A DNA stretch of 64,000 nucleotides, taken from Lunularia cruciata (Eukaryota; Streptophyta; Marchantiopsida; Lunulariales; Lunulariaceae). Made by a program: the position numbers and the translations under genes. Below the pieces are notes generated by a model. It made no database searches, had not been told where the DNA came from, and saw only the letters and a list, made by a program, of their open reading frames with translations. The stretch is from positions 38,006,001-38,070,000 of the forward strand of contig OX419757.1 in the NCBI GenBank assembly GCA_948567375.1. Direction: 5' to 3'. This document shows, in pieces, positions 45,545 through 57,117 of this stretch. Within the stretch, counting starts at the first letter, position 1, and each line of letters starts with the position of its first letter.

Positions 45545-48500
45545 ATGAGAGTTTATAGATTTTAGGGTTTGGAGAGATTGTTTTCTTATGTGAGTTGGGA
45601 TGTGAGGGGTTGTGATTTTGCAGATATAGGGAGATATGGAAAGGAGAATCATGTGTTACTATTATTATTTTTGTGCTAGCCATGGCTACACCTTCCCATG
45701 TGGGGTGGCCTAGGGCGACTCGGGATACACCATGTCTAGTGTGTCACCGACACTTTACCTCACAAGGGGTAAGGACCCATGTGGGAAGGATGCACAAGGA
45801 CTATGATTAGACTACTTGGGATGCCCACGTGAGACAGCAATCACATCGACAGCAGTGACACTTGGGATTACGCATGCTTCTTCTATCCCTTTGTTGATTG
45901 TTCCAAGGATCGTGGGAGTGGTTAGCTTCTCATGCGGGTTGCATTTTAGGGTTATTTGAGACTAGTTTTCCATGTTCACGTCTATTCCATAGGCCACCCT
46001 GCACACTCCATGATGAGGCTAGACATGATTCTTGCCTACCACTTGATCGTTTGGCACGTGATCCCTTGGACGAGTTAGCATGGTTCTTATTCCTCTTACT
46101 CCCTCGATGGTGTCTTTGTTATGCTAGAGGGAGACGTGCGGGGCATAGAGAGGTCGCTGCTAGATTTCATCAATTCCAAGCAGGGCATTGGGTGGCTCTT
46201 TAGTAGCAATCTGTTAGGGCTAGACAATTTAGGAGACAGACATCGCCACAAGATACCACATAGTCCACTCGATTACAACAGCATAGGACATTTGGTCAAG
46301 CGGGAGAGTTTAGTAGAGCAGCACAAGTGCTACACCCTTTGTCTATGGTGAGTCCTATTGATGAGACTTTCTCTTCCCTACGCTCACTACATCTTATAGC
46401 AGTAGAGGGACTACCACTAGAGGTCTTAGATTATCAGCCTATGCAGCCTTTATGTCTTGATAGGTCACTATTTGCACAAGTATTGTGCACTGCCCCTCAC
46501 TTTTCCTCAAGAGGCTTGTCAAGGATGGTTTATGAGCACCTTAGAGATTGCTTCCATGTAGATGATTATTCTAGTGGTTTGACCAAGTTGTTTTAGGTGG
46601 CTGCAATAATAGCAAGAAGAGACATTACTATGTTTGTTAGTAAGGTGTTAGGTGCTAGTTGACTTCTTGCAATGGAGAAGGACACAAGGAGCATTAGACC
46701 AATTGCTATTGGAGAGATCTTTTTTCATTTGATCAATCGTACCAATGTACTTCAGCATTGTTCTCACTTTCAACAACACCTGAGTCCATATCAGTTTGGA
46801 GTAGCTACAACTTGGAAGATGTAAGGCTACATCTCTAGGCATTAGAGCACTCCTAGATATCCATCCGGAGTTGGTCATCCTATAGTCGATGTTGAGAATG
46901 CTTTTAATAGCGTCTCATGAGCATCCATCTTTAGAGAGCTTAAGGAGGCTGGGGATCCTTGGCGAGTCCCATTCCTTTTGTGTGGTCTTTTTATGGCTCT
47001 CTTACTTCCTTTTACTACCAGCATGGTGGTTCACCGGAGGGAGTCACCATCTTGGAATCAGCTATTGGTACACGTCAAGGAGATCCTTTGGGGGGGGAGG
47101 GGGGGAGCTTATTTGCCATGCCTTACTTTAGAGCTGTCCTATATACTACTTTGGCCATGTTAGGTTGTGTATTTCCCTCCTTGATAGATGATACACACAT
47201 CGTAGGCCCTATAGATCATATTAGGCAGGCCTTTGACTCCTTGACTACCGAGCTACATCTAGTAGGCTTGAGAGTCAAGGTGTCAAAGTGTAGGGCATTG
47301 TCCCCTTTAGGTATCCCTCCACACCTTGAGCTTCTAGAGGGGTGTATCACATCCACATATGGACTTCGTGTTCTTGGAGTGCCAATAGGATTGGAGATTT
47401 TGTTGCATGTTTCTTAGATGCTGCCCTTGCAGAGTATGTTCTCCATGTGGATGACCTTCCATTACTAGGAGATCCATAGGTGGCATTTGGTATACTCTCC
47501 TCAAGTATTGCTTGTCGACCATCCTACCTCATCCGCATAGTTCCTCCCTCATGTTCCTTGCTTTCACATCTGAGAGCATTTGATAAGAGGATTATGGGAG
47601 TCTTTGGTGATATTATTGGACCAGGGATTTTTGAGTGTGTGATAGGGGATTTGGCACATAGACAGACGGCTCTGCCAATCTCATGTGGTGGGGTTGGCTT
47701 GCTATCTATGGAGAAGATGGCACCTATAGCATTTTTGGGTAGTTGGGCTTTCTTGGCACCCCTACTTTCCTCTCATTTTGTGGTTGCTGATAGGCCGGTT
47801 TTGGAGACTTATGTGATAGAGGTGGAGGGAGGATCCTTTTCTCTCCATGTGTTATTGTGGCAGACAAGAGATAGTCTACCCCACAAGCACAAAAGGATTT
47901 TCCACCTTTTGTTTTACTATCGTTAGATTGGACTAGAGGTTTACATTCTTCCTTGATGGAGCAACAATGTGAGCATATGCTACATTCTCTCTTAGTTGAC
48001 TCGTCCATTCCTCAAGCTACTAGAGCACGTCTTTGCTCTTGCTCCAGCAAGGGTGCAGGCTCTTGGATCCTAGCTAGACCGTGCATTAGGGCATTCCGAC
48101 TTGCACCAACTACTTTCTCTATAACGATGAGGTTTTTCCTAGGTTTGGTCCACCCATCTGCATCTTCATTACTCATAAGTGAGTGTGGTTCTACACTAGA
48201 TGAAGCAGCAGTCCACATGACACGGTGTCCTTTTGGAGGGCAGAGGATACCTACCTATGATGCCATTAGGGACATAGTGTTTTCTATGGCACAAGAGAGT
48301 GGATACTTGGCTTGGAGGGATTGTTTGTATGCTTTGCAGATGACATGTGTCAAGGTAAACTTATATTTGGTTCGAGATGATCAAGTGACCGTAGCAGATG
48401 TCGTGGTTACAGACCCTACACGAGAAACAATTATGCAAGGAGTGATTACCCATCCCCTTGGATGGGTGGTGAGTGCAGCAGCAGGTCGCAAGGTCTCCAA

Positions 48501-48948
48501 GTATAGGGGCATGCAGCAAGGTCACCTCTTTGTTCCTCTAGCCTTGGAGTTATATGGAGCAATGGACACGGCATTTGACACATTTGTAAAGGAGTGCACG
48601 AGAGCTTATCATGGGAGTGTGCGAGAGCTTATCATGTTAGGCGTTAGGGGGTACCACTCTCACTCTCATATTTTATAGCATGTTTCAGACAGCGTGTGTC
48701 CATTGCTCTACCGAGGGCAGTGGCTGGTGCAATCCATAGGAGAGCAATCACATTAGGTGATATTTTTTCGGATGCTCCAGTTGTGTGTAGACCGAACTAC
48801 TTGCATAGCTCGGATATCTTAGGTGCGGTAGTGCAGATTTCTCATATAGACTCTATTGGGACTTAGCCCCATGTTACCTTTTTTTGTCTCTCCCTTGTAG
48901 GGGTTGATGGGGTCTTCCCATCCTTCATTTTTCCTACACGGTCGCCTT
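45545..48948 (+). mobile_element. LINE-like element, copy 1 (zinc finger, RT, C-terminal nuclease-like tail)
   Basis: Homologous along its length to the minus-strand copy at 55879-59943, from about 45545 (TTATAGATTTTAGGGTTTGG) to the shared 3' end CGGTCGCCTT near 48948. There are no LTRs and no poly(A). The 5' end is set where homology to copy 2 stops being checkable. A truncated third copy of the tail follows at 49430-49677. Confidence 0.8.
45700..48864 (+). pseudogene. LINE-like polyprotein, copy 1, broken
   Basis: The N-terminus has a C2H2 finger at 45733-45795 (CLVCHRHFTSQGVRTHVGRMH, C-x2-C-x11-H-x4-H). The RT includes SPYQFGVAT (about 46780), VDVENAFNSVS (about 46890) and LIDDTHIVGP with its two aspartates at 47187-47192. 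Thumb-like text follows (VGLRVKVSKCRALSPLGIP). The C-terminal part (47953-48864) has a Cys/His cluster (Cys 48184, His 48214, Cys 48226; copy 2 has CEC where this copy has SEC), then VTVADVVVTDP (Asp at 48397) and FVPLALE (48529-48549). That pattern resembles the CCHC plus restriction-like endonuclease tail of R2-type LINEs; calling it a nuclease is inference. Several stops and frameshifts break the frame (for example 47086-47110 and 47415). Confidence 0.7.
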
Positions 48949-49429
48949 CTTCATGCATTAACTATTTCAGTTTCTTAGTGTAGAAAGGTGAGTCTAGTCT
49001 ACATCTACTACCTTTCTCCGCTAACTTGCAGTTTACTACTTGCGTTTGTTGCCGTGGAGAGGTGGGTCTAGTCTTGAAGCCCCTTCCACCGACTCGCATT
49101 CTGACACTCTCTGTCTGTATAACGCCACCAGCACCAAATATTAATAGCAAATGACTCGAACGCTCGAAGTGGATCACCCCCTTCGAATGGGAGTTTCAGA
49201 AGATCAGAGTGAATAATTCAGTAAGTGATTTACACTTGTCTTCTTTTTCTTCTGGATCCTAGCGGTTATTCGATGAGCACATCTGGTATCCCGTCTTCGT
49301 TTATGGAATCCTGTTGGCACTACCGGTTAGAGACTCGGGAGACTTTTGGAGTGACAGGTTGAACGTCCACAAGGACCTGAGTAATTTATAACTCGAAAAC
49401 CATTAGATAACCTTATTCTTTAACCTTAG
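48949..49429. other. Spacer between LINE copies, no gene recognised
   Basis: Unique-looking sequence with a short internal echo (GGTGAGTCTAGTCT and GGTGGGTCTAGTCT). It separates the 3' end of LINE copy 1 from the truncated tail. Confidence 0.4.
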
Positions 49430-49677
49430 TCCATTGCTCTGTAGTAGAAGACAGGGGCTGGTGCAACCCATAGGAGACCGATCACCTAATACATTAGGTG
49501 ATGTTTCTTCAAATGTTTTAGTTGTTTTTAGACACATGATTTGCATAGCTCGGGTATCTTAGAGGGTAGACTTGTTATACAGATTGTTATAGAGGTTTAA
49601 CTCCATTTTACCTTTTTCATCTCTCCCTTGAAAGGCTTGATGGAGTCTTTCCATTTTTCAACGCGGTCGTCCCTTTT
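49430..49677 (+). mobile_element. 5'-truncated LINE tail, copy 3
   Basis: About 248 bp aligning with 48709-48948, from CCATTGCTCT to GCGGTCGTCCCTTTT, ending at the same base as the longer copies. A piece with the 3' end but no 5' part is what incomplete target-primed reverse transcription leaves. Confidence 0.75.
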
Positions 49678-50020
49678 ACCTATTCGTTAAGTTAGATAAT
49701 GCATTCTAACCCAAGTATGATGAACTGCAAAATGAGAATTTGACAAGATAAGTTATCCGCAACTTGCTACCTGAACACTAAGATGTGCTCCCGAAATTCC
49801 ACGACGCTCATCTATGTCAAGCATCACAGTTAGATAAGAGTCAGCTTAACTCTGATCAGACTACAGAGATCCATGATCCGTCCATCGCCTTGATGTCTGA
49901 CTCATTTCCGTGATGAATTTTGTATAGGAAATTTATATAAATACTTCCCAACCGTACCTCTCACAGTACCTCTCACAATCCGTTAATTACAAAAATAATA
50001 TTTTTTGTCCGTTCGTTGCC

Positions 50021-50215
50021 ATGGGTGGTGGTGGGGTCTTGGCTGTTTTTGTTTTCGCTTCCGCTGGAAAGGCTTTCTCGATTCCCACACCCTGTATTCA
50101 ATTCATATATATACATGGATTCTCCTCAAGAATTGAGTTGAATTGTAAAAAACATGTTTTCCACATTTTAATTCAATTGCATGACTCAAATTCATTTGAA
50201 ACCACATTGGGGTAG
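50021..50215 (+). other. Weak candidate small coding exon
   Basis: ATG at 50021 in good context (TTGCCATGGG), 90 bp after a TTATATAAATAC box. The first 20 codons encode Gly-rich then hydrophobic residues (MGGGGVLAVFVFASAGKAFS), which could be a secretion signal. The rest to 50215 is AT-rich and may be intron. No family recognised; it may well be chance. Confidence 0.15.
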
Positions 50216-50591
50216 AAAACTTGCCTATAAAAACCTTCACCTAAGGTGTTAAACTCATAACTATAAAATGATGTGTATATTATGTGCAAAATCTTAACCC
50301 ATTAATTTTAAATTTGCACTAAAAGAATCATTCAGATGTGATGAAATTCTAGTTTTGAGGTTGTCTCCGAGCAATTACATTTTAGGGAGATAGATTTGTG
50401 AGTAATGAACTTTGACTCGAACAATTATATTCCATGGAGATAGATTTGTGAGTAATAATAAGCTTTAGCTCGAATACACAAATAGTCGAATTCGATAATC
50501 GATACCACTTGGAACAGGATATGCAATGGAAAAGAGATCATTAAACGAATCAGTCAACAGGGCAAGAAACTAAAATCTTTCTTGAATGAAC

Positions 50592-50765
50592 TGGAGAGAT
50601 AAAGAACCACTCAGATAAACGAGACGAAATTGATAGAGTTGAAACAAAATCAGATAAACGAGAAGGAATTTATAGAGTTGGAACAAACTCACGTGTTAAA
50701 TGCACTCGAGAGATAAAGAACCACTCAGATAAACGAGAAGAAATTTATTGAGTTTGAACAAAATC
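50592..50765 (+). repeat. Tandem repeat with 39-40-bp units
   Basis: CAGATAAACGAGAAGAAATT-type units start at 50612, 50651 and 50726. GAGAGATAAAGAACCACT precedes the first and third, so the first block was duplicated as a whole. Confidence 0.7.
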
Positions 50766-51251
50766 AAATGTGAAAATTCGCGAGAACCAAAAAGTAGACT
50801 CCAACGGATCCAAAAACAAACGAACAGAAAACCACCAAGGACTGGGGCCGGAGTACCATCTTTGGCCCCAACCCAATTGACAAGTATCACCGGTGTCTTC
50901 TCTATGTATTTGACCTTGAGTGAAATACAATTAGAATAATATTTTGATAAATTTTAAAAGAATTATAATGTTGATAATATTTTATATTTATGAATACTAC
51001 ACAATATTGATATAAAATAATTTAAATCAAAGATGTTAGGACTTCGATAGAGAAATAGAGAGGTGAAATATCATTCTGAAACAAAATCGTTTTATAATGA
51101 AATATTATTTTAAAAAAATCTAAATCATCAAAATAAAAATTATTTGGAAAAATTTAATCAAATAACCAAAAATAATAATTACTTATAAAATATATGGAAA
51201 ATATTTCTGCAATTTTCAACAAGTGATTGTATTTGTCTGAACCTCAAGGCT

Positions 51252-51474
51252 TTCTTTACATTATCCATCCCACAACCTTGACCCCTTGCCGCCCAAGAAT
51301 ATTAATTAACAGTTTGTGAAAGGTACTTTTGCTTCTTTATATTATCCATCCCATAACCTTGGCCCCGTGCCAACCAAGGGTTAATATTAACGGTTGGTGA
51401 AAGGTACTCATGCAATTTCACAACTTTAGGGTACTTGTGTAAATTTCCGTTCTTTATATTATCTATCCCACAAA
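51252..51474 (+). repeat. Imperfect tandem repeat
   Basis: TCTTTATATTATCCATCCCA occurs with small changes at 51252, 51334 and 51451; the first two units also share GTGAAAGGTAC. Confidence 0.65.
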
Positions 51475-51893
51475 CAGGGGACTTTAAACCAACCCATACT
51501 ATTTCAGCATGAACCCCAATCGAAACTGCAGTAAAACTTGGGCACGATGGTCTTTCTGAGCATCGTTGTATGCAGTTCCCAGCGGATATCTTTGAACATC
51601 AGCTCAATTAGATACGCAACTGAGGTGCATTCATCTGCGAGCAACCAATTATCCTGTGCAAACTTCTAATGAGCAAGAAGTGCGGACAAGATATTCATGG
51701 TTTAGGCAGATAGTAATAGAGAAGACTGAATGTAGACAAGTGTTAAGTTAGTGAAGGGAGTGCCCATACATATGGAGCTTCATATCACGAGGTTAACTTC
51801 TGCAACTCGACCTTTGCTGACACCGTGACACAACAAACACATGCCTGCCGTTTGCCTGCGAGCTAAAGTTACTAAAATCGTAAAAATAATATA

Positions 51894-54800
51894 TCAATGT
51901 GTTTGAGACTCCAGTAACAAGTTTGTGGCCATCATGAGATCGTTCTGCGACCGTGTCAATGCCTGTACAACCAAATGGCGATCAAACCCCATTGCTACAA
52001 GTGTGGACACCGACTCCTCTGGTGGTGGTGGTGCCATGGGGGCAAGTGGTGGTGCGGTGGCAGCAAACCTACCCTGTAAATGCAAAGCGATTAAGAGAAA
52101 TACAGTTAGATGAACCCAAACCAAGAGTGAACTCTGTTATGCTGAAGAGAAAGATATTAAATCCCGCTGGCACTCGCGAGGAGAACGAAATCAGGAAAAA
52201 TGACTGAATCGTATCTAACCGCAAAACAACGAAAAGCAGGATGCCAAACTACACGAGTTGCCAGTGCCAAATTCCAAGTGCAACTTGTTAGAGTCTTGGT
52301 ACAAATGATATCTCAAGGAAAGCAAGCGAGAATTTCACGGATTGGTCCCCACAGAACTGGGTTCAGGCTATGAAGAGATCAAATCACGATCTTTAACACA
52401 TTTACGCAACCAACCATGTGACCAGCTATGAAGTTTAAAAGTGTGCAAATTTAAATTGTGCAATATGTACCTCATACTGCCGTCCCAATTGTGTTTGATT
52501 TGTAGGTTCTCTGGTGCCAGTTGCCCTGACAGTAGCACCAGCTGGTGGATTTGGCGACCTAGCCACACTCGAAAGAAGTGGTCGGAACAACTTAGCTGTG
52601 GCTGAAGCCAAGCCTTCCGGAAACTGCATTGCGAGGGCAAAATGTCAACGAGATTGGCAGCCTAAGTCAAAGTGACAAAAGAATGCGTATTGTGATGGGT
52701 TATGTTGGACCCTGTTCGTACAAGTTGTAACCAACAGGGATTGAAAAATAGATAATCCTGAAAGATTTTCTACTTTATGCTGAAAGGTCAAATCTTCGAA
52801 CTGACCTTCATTCTCCGCAGTCCCAAGATATTTGACCGGTATGTGAAGCCAGCAAGGATACCACAAATGCCTGGTATAAGTGACCTCTTCCATGACGACA
52901 ATAGAAGCTGGAGATAAAAAGACCCAACCATCAGCCTAAAAATATCGGGCTCCAAATCGACAGTCACATCTCAAACGGGTGGACTTTCTCAAAAATGAAG
53001 CTCAGGTTACACCCAGAACAAAGATTTGAAGAAAGGTTTACCTGCAGGCCGGCGAGGTATATGAATGATTTATCGGAGAAAGTCGCACCAAACACCCTAA
53101 ATCTTGTAGAGATGGGAATGTCGAAGAAAAATGGGATGAAGGAAGCAAATATAATACCGTAAGGACCTGGCGACAATGCAATACCAGCAGATGTCGGGTC
53201 TGCATGAGAATAGATCACAGATTAGGTCTCTCCTATGAACCATAAAGCTGCCACGACTACTAGATCTATTGATTACAGTCCAAAAGTTCGAAGAGATTTC
53301 TGTGTAACTCGCTATGTTTTTACACGGCCTCCGAAAGATTCTGCTAATTCCGATTGATATAACTTCGGAAATAATTTACATATCTCAGTTCTTCTATCAA
53401 CTAGCATATATCTAGACAACATATCTACACAGCCTTGAAATCTCTGGTACTTCAAGTAATATCAAATTTTGTGAGAATTAGCATATGTCAGATCTTATAT
53501 CAGCTAGTGAATAGCTTTACTACGTTACTCAGCAAGTATTACAAACTAACGTAAGATATGTAGTACAAGAACTAGTACCTCTTATTGCTGCCAAAGCAAT
53601 CACTTCAAGAAGAGTTGTCAAAGCTGTTGAGAACAGGACAAAGACCTGCAGGAAGACCATACTCAGACTTCCACATAAAGCGTAAAATCTAGCCTAGCCG
53701 AAAAGGGTAAACATTTTTTGAGGAAACCTTCGTCCTCAACTTTGGGTTGATTCTACCATCAAGGTCCTCCACGTAGTACTCGTATCTTTTAGTTTAGTTC
53801 TGATTAGATGACTAGCGATTATTGAGTGCCAGTAGGGTTGCCTTGGTCCACATAATCTAACCTTATACATAACTGAACGAGGCCCCTGCAATGTTCTAGT
53901 CCTTACTACATGCTATCCTCTCACTATTATCACAAAACTATGGCAGTTCGGGCTGTGGCTACTTACCATGTACTTATTGGAACCAAGTTGTCTCTCGAAC
54001 ACTCTAAAGAAGTAGATCAAGTAGAGACCAAAAATAAGCTCAGGTGATGTAGATACAACGAAGTTCGAGGTGAAGAGGCGCCACAGTTGGAGCTTACGGA
54101 AAATAGTCTGCACAAACGGGTTTAGGTTTGAGGAAAAAATATCTCATACAGGGCATACTTTCTACATCGTTAAACAAGGTTCCTCCTCGACTCGAGTCCG
54201 TACTGTAATTGTACTATTCTCTCGTCCAAATGTCGTGTCAGAAGCTAGTGGCAACTGCAGTGAGGCATCGCACTTCATATATTCGAGGACATCTTTAATT
54301 TTCATATTGTCAAGCATATAATTTCTAAGGTTTATATTGAACTTTGTGGGGGCCAGTAATCTAAATTTAACTTCCTCCATAAGAACACCCTAAAGGATCA
54401 ACTTCCCCGAGAATTAACAGCACGAACTGCTCAACAGGTTTGTTCAGGAAGTGAAAACGATTTCGACAAAATACTTAGCATCAAAAAGGAGTACAAGCTA
54501 GGTCAAAGATTTTAAAACAAGAATATTCAGTTATGGTTCATCACAGCACTGTATTTTCAAACATTTTACGAACCTGGTAGGATAAGCTACAAGCCCGGGC
54601 GCCTCCTTGCGTTCCAACAAGCAGCGACACAACTCCGCAGACAATTACAACTCCCTTGCTCACTGCCGCATTCTCTGCTCCAATTTTGACAATTCGCAAC
54701 ATCCAACAAAATATATAAGGAAACACATACCTCCCAATTGCTTCACAAACAACCTAGACACTCGCCGTTAGCAGATCTTCCACAGTTAGTCTCCAATTAC

Positions 54801-55120
54801 GGACTAACCCCTGCTGTTCAAAAAATGAGTGCGCACATAACACTTACTGAAAGAATTTCCCTTCAAGCTTGCTACAGTACAAAGCACTTGCCAAAAATCA
54901 GGACGACACGTTCTTTGGTCCAAGCTCTAAAAGCCCACGGCTGCTACAAACTCTAGGAAAGTTACTAACACATGCGATTACAAGAGTAAACGTGCACCGA
55001 GCATGTCTAATTTTCAATCCAAACTACAACCTTTCCGCGAATCAGAAACCCTAGCAACTGCAACAACCAATGAAAACCTCGGAAAAGAAACTCACGAAAT
55101 CCTGAGGGACCGGCGTTCAT
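51894..55120 (-). CDS. UBAC2: UBAC2-like rhomboid-fold/UBA protein
   Basis: Plant UBAC2 relatives are polytopic ER-membrane proteins with a rhomboid-like fold lacking protease activity and a C-terminal ubiquitin-associated domain; they act in ER quality control and trafficking. Eight exons give 308 residues: 55096-55120, 54574-54674, 53967-54107, 53579-53645, 53042-53199, 52806-52907, 52471-52623 and 51894-52073. All introns are GT-AG and phases agree. The N-terminus MNAGPSGF is family-like and sets the start. Landmarks are [20 protein letters not shown] (membrane segment), [32 protein letters not shown], a WKRS loop and GICGILAG. A Pro/Ser-rich linker follows, then the UBA domain in the last 42 residues with the MGFDR motif and LLLESQTH end. 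No Ser-His protease dyad is evident. The donor CAG|GTTCGT after exon 2 is weak. No lesion was found. Confidence 0.9.
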
Positions 55121-55878
55121 GATGCACGCGTTTGTAACGCTCCTGATTCTCCCTTCTACAACACGGCGTGGCGTCCAAGACGAGGAGTGGTCGACTGGAG
55201 CTTTGGAAACAGCAGCATCGGCCGGAAAGGATTACAACAGCATGGCATAGCAATAGCTTTTTCTTATCAGGAACTGTCACCAATTTCCTCTTGATCTTCT
55301 CACGATCGATAGATCAGTGGCAATGCTCCCCCTGTGCGAGCGCTCTCCTCTGATATGCTCTGCTTCTCTTCCGTCATGTGTTCGGTCAACAATGGCCGCC
55401 CTCCTCCCCCTCGACTAATTGTCGAGGTCTAAAACCTTTAGTGACTTTTTTACCTCCCCTAACTTGTTTCTCAAAGCCGTTAACAGAATCTTCCACGTGA
55501 GGCGGTCGTTAACGGACTATTTCTCCAGCGTCCGTCATTTAGAAGCGATATCGGTTTAATAAAAGTATATAATTTATCCCATAGCCTGATCAGTCTTATA
55601 AGTTTTGATCTTCCGCTTCGTATTTCCAAATTTTACATCGTCGAATATTATTTCCAAAAGTTTCAAACCATTTTCCTAGAGATATTTTCAGTTTCGTGGA
55701 CATCCACATGAATAGCACTACAAGTCTAAGCCTTCCTAGGTCCTAGTTTGTGTAAGTGATGTTCGTAAGAAATAGCACATCCATACCAAGTGCATTTTAT
55801 AATAAGAACCACTACGATTTCCAAACATAGACGAGAATTCCTTGTCTTCTGGTGGACTATGGAGGAATCTTCTTCCAT
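55121..55878. other. Upstream region of the UBAC2-like gene
   Basis: Likely 5' UTR and promoter of the minus-strand gene. No clear TATA box near the start, and no gene seen before the LINE copy 2 end at 55879. Confidence 0.4.
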
Positions 55879-56420
55879 TAAAAGGGCGACCGCATAGAAA
55901 ACATGAAGGATAGGGAAGACAGCATGAAGCCGTACAAGGGTGAGATAAAAAAGGTAAAATGGGGCTAAGCCCATTAGAGTAGATATGGAAATCTACCCTA
56001 CCACACCTAAGATATCCAAGCTATGCAAGTCGTATAGTCTACAAACAACTAGAGCATCCGAAGAAGCATCACCTAGTGTTATTGCTCTCCTATGGATTGC
56101 ACCAACCACTGCACTTGGTAGAGCAATTGACACATGCTGTCTAAAATATACTACAAAGTATGAGAGTGAGAGTGGTACCCTCTTGCGCCTAACATGATAA
56201 GCTCTCAAGCACTCTCTATCATTTGTGTCAAATGTCGTGTCCATCACTCCATATACCTCCAAGGCTAGAGGAACAAAGAGGTGACCTCGCTGCATGCCCC
56301 TATACTTGGAGACCTTATGCCCTGCTGCTGCACTCGCCGCCCATCCAAGGAGATGGGTCGTCACTTCCTCCAAATTGTTTCTTGTGTAGGGTCCATAACC
56401 ATGACATCCGCTACTATCAC

Positions 56421-56425
56421 AGAAC
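56421..56425 (+). other. Target-site duplication of nested solo LTR
   Basis: AGAAC left of the LTR recurs as AGAAC at 57117-57121, the second copy overlapping the last LTR base. The flanking LINE sequence joins cleanly when one copy and the LTR are removed. Confidence 0.75.
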
Positions 56426-57117
56426 CGTAACACCCATTTGTGCATGTGTGTGGTATTGTGATATTTAGCTTGGTATTACAAGTACTTGAAAGATATTATT
56501 TATATAGAGATGAAGGATGGTTCTACATTAGTCATGATTATCTCAGGTTAGTCATAGCTAAGATAGAGGGGACCTTACTTTAGAGGAAGTGGAAAAGATT
56601 AGCACCACTATTTTGGATTCTAGTGTGTTGACTTTGTATTATTCCTAGGTGTTTGGCTTCGAGGAAAGAGTTGAGAACTCTTGGGACCGCAAGCCTTTTT
56701 GTTTTGGATTCTTCTATAGTTCAAGGATAGCCCATGTGAAGGAATCTTTGACTTAGTGGTTGGGTCAAGATAAGATCACATGCTTAGTAGAATATGCCCA
56801 TGTGGATGGATATTCCTTAATACTTTTTGACTTTACTTGACTTTTAGCCTAGTAACTTGAGTTACTCCAGTAATTAGTAACTTTGGTGCATAACTATTTT
56901 ACAAGTATATAAACAAGGGGTGAGGAAGTACTCACCATCCTTTCATTTGCAACTATCTCTCTCTCATTGAGTTCTCTAGTGAGCAATGTCTTGAGTATTG
57001 GAGTGTTAGCCTTGGAAGAGTATGATTGAGTTGGGGTTCTTTGTCTTCTTAGTCCATGGTGCACTACCATAATAGCCATCAGAGGTTCATCTTGAGTGAG
57101 AGACAGGCCAGCTCACA
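56426..57117 (+). repeat. Solo LTR of element B family, nested in LINE copy 2
   Basis: 692 bp, starting CGTAACACCC and ending CAGCTCACA, similar to the element B LTRs but more diverged than they are from each other. It carries the AGTAACTTGAGTTACT palindrome and an AGTATATAAA box. It interrupts the C-terminal part of the LINE polyprotein. Confidence 0.9.

Larger units (their letters stand above)
49678..51893. other. Intergenic between LINE tail and UBAC2-like gene
   Basis: AT-rich, with two small tandem-repeat clusters and one weak candidate coding start at 50021. No conserved gene was recognised. Confidence 0.5.

Noticed and set aside
52680-52805. Extra small exon (ending CTGTTG) between UBAC2-like exons 6 and 7
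   Set aside because: Reading exon 6 through to AAG at 52806 gives the expected family text ([12 protein letters not shown] then FPEG) with a normal GT donor; the alternative needs a non-GT donor or a poorer protein.
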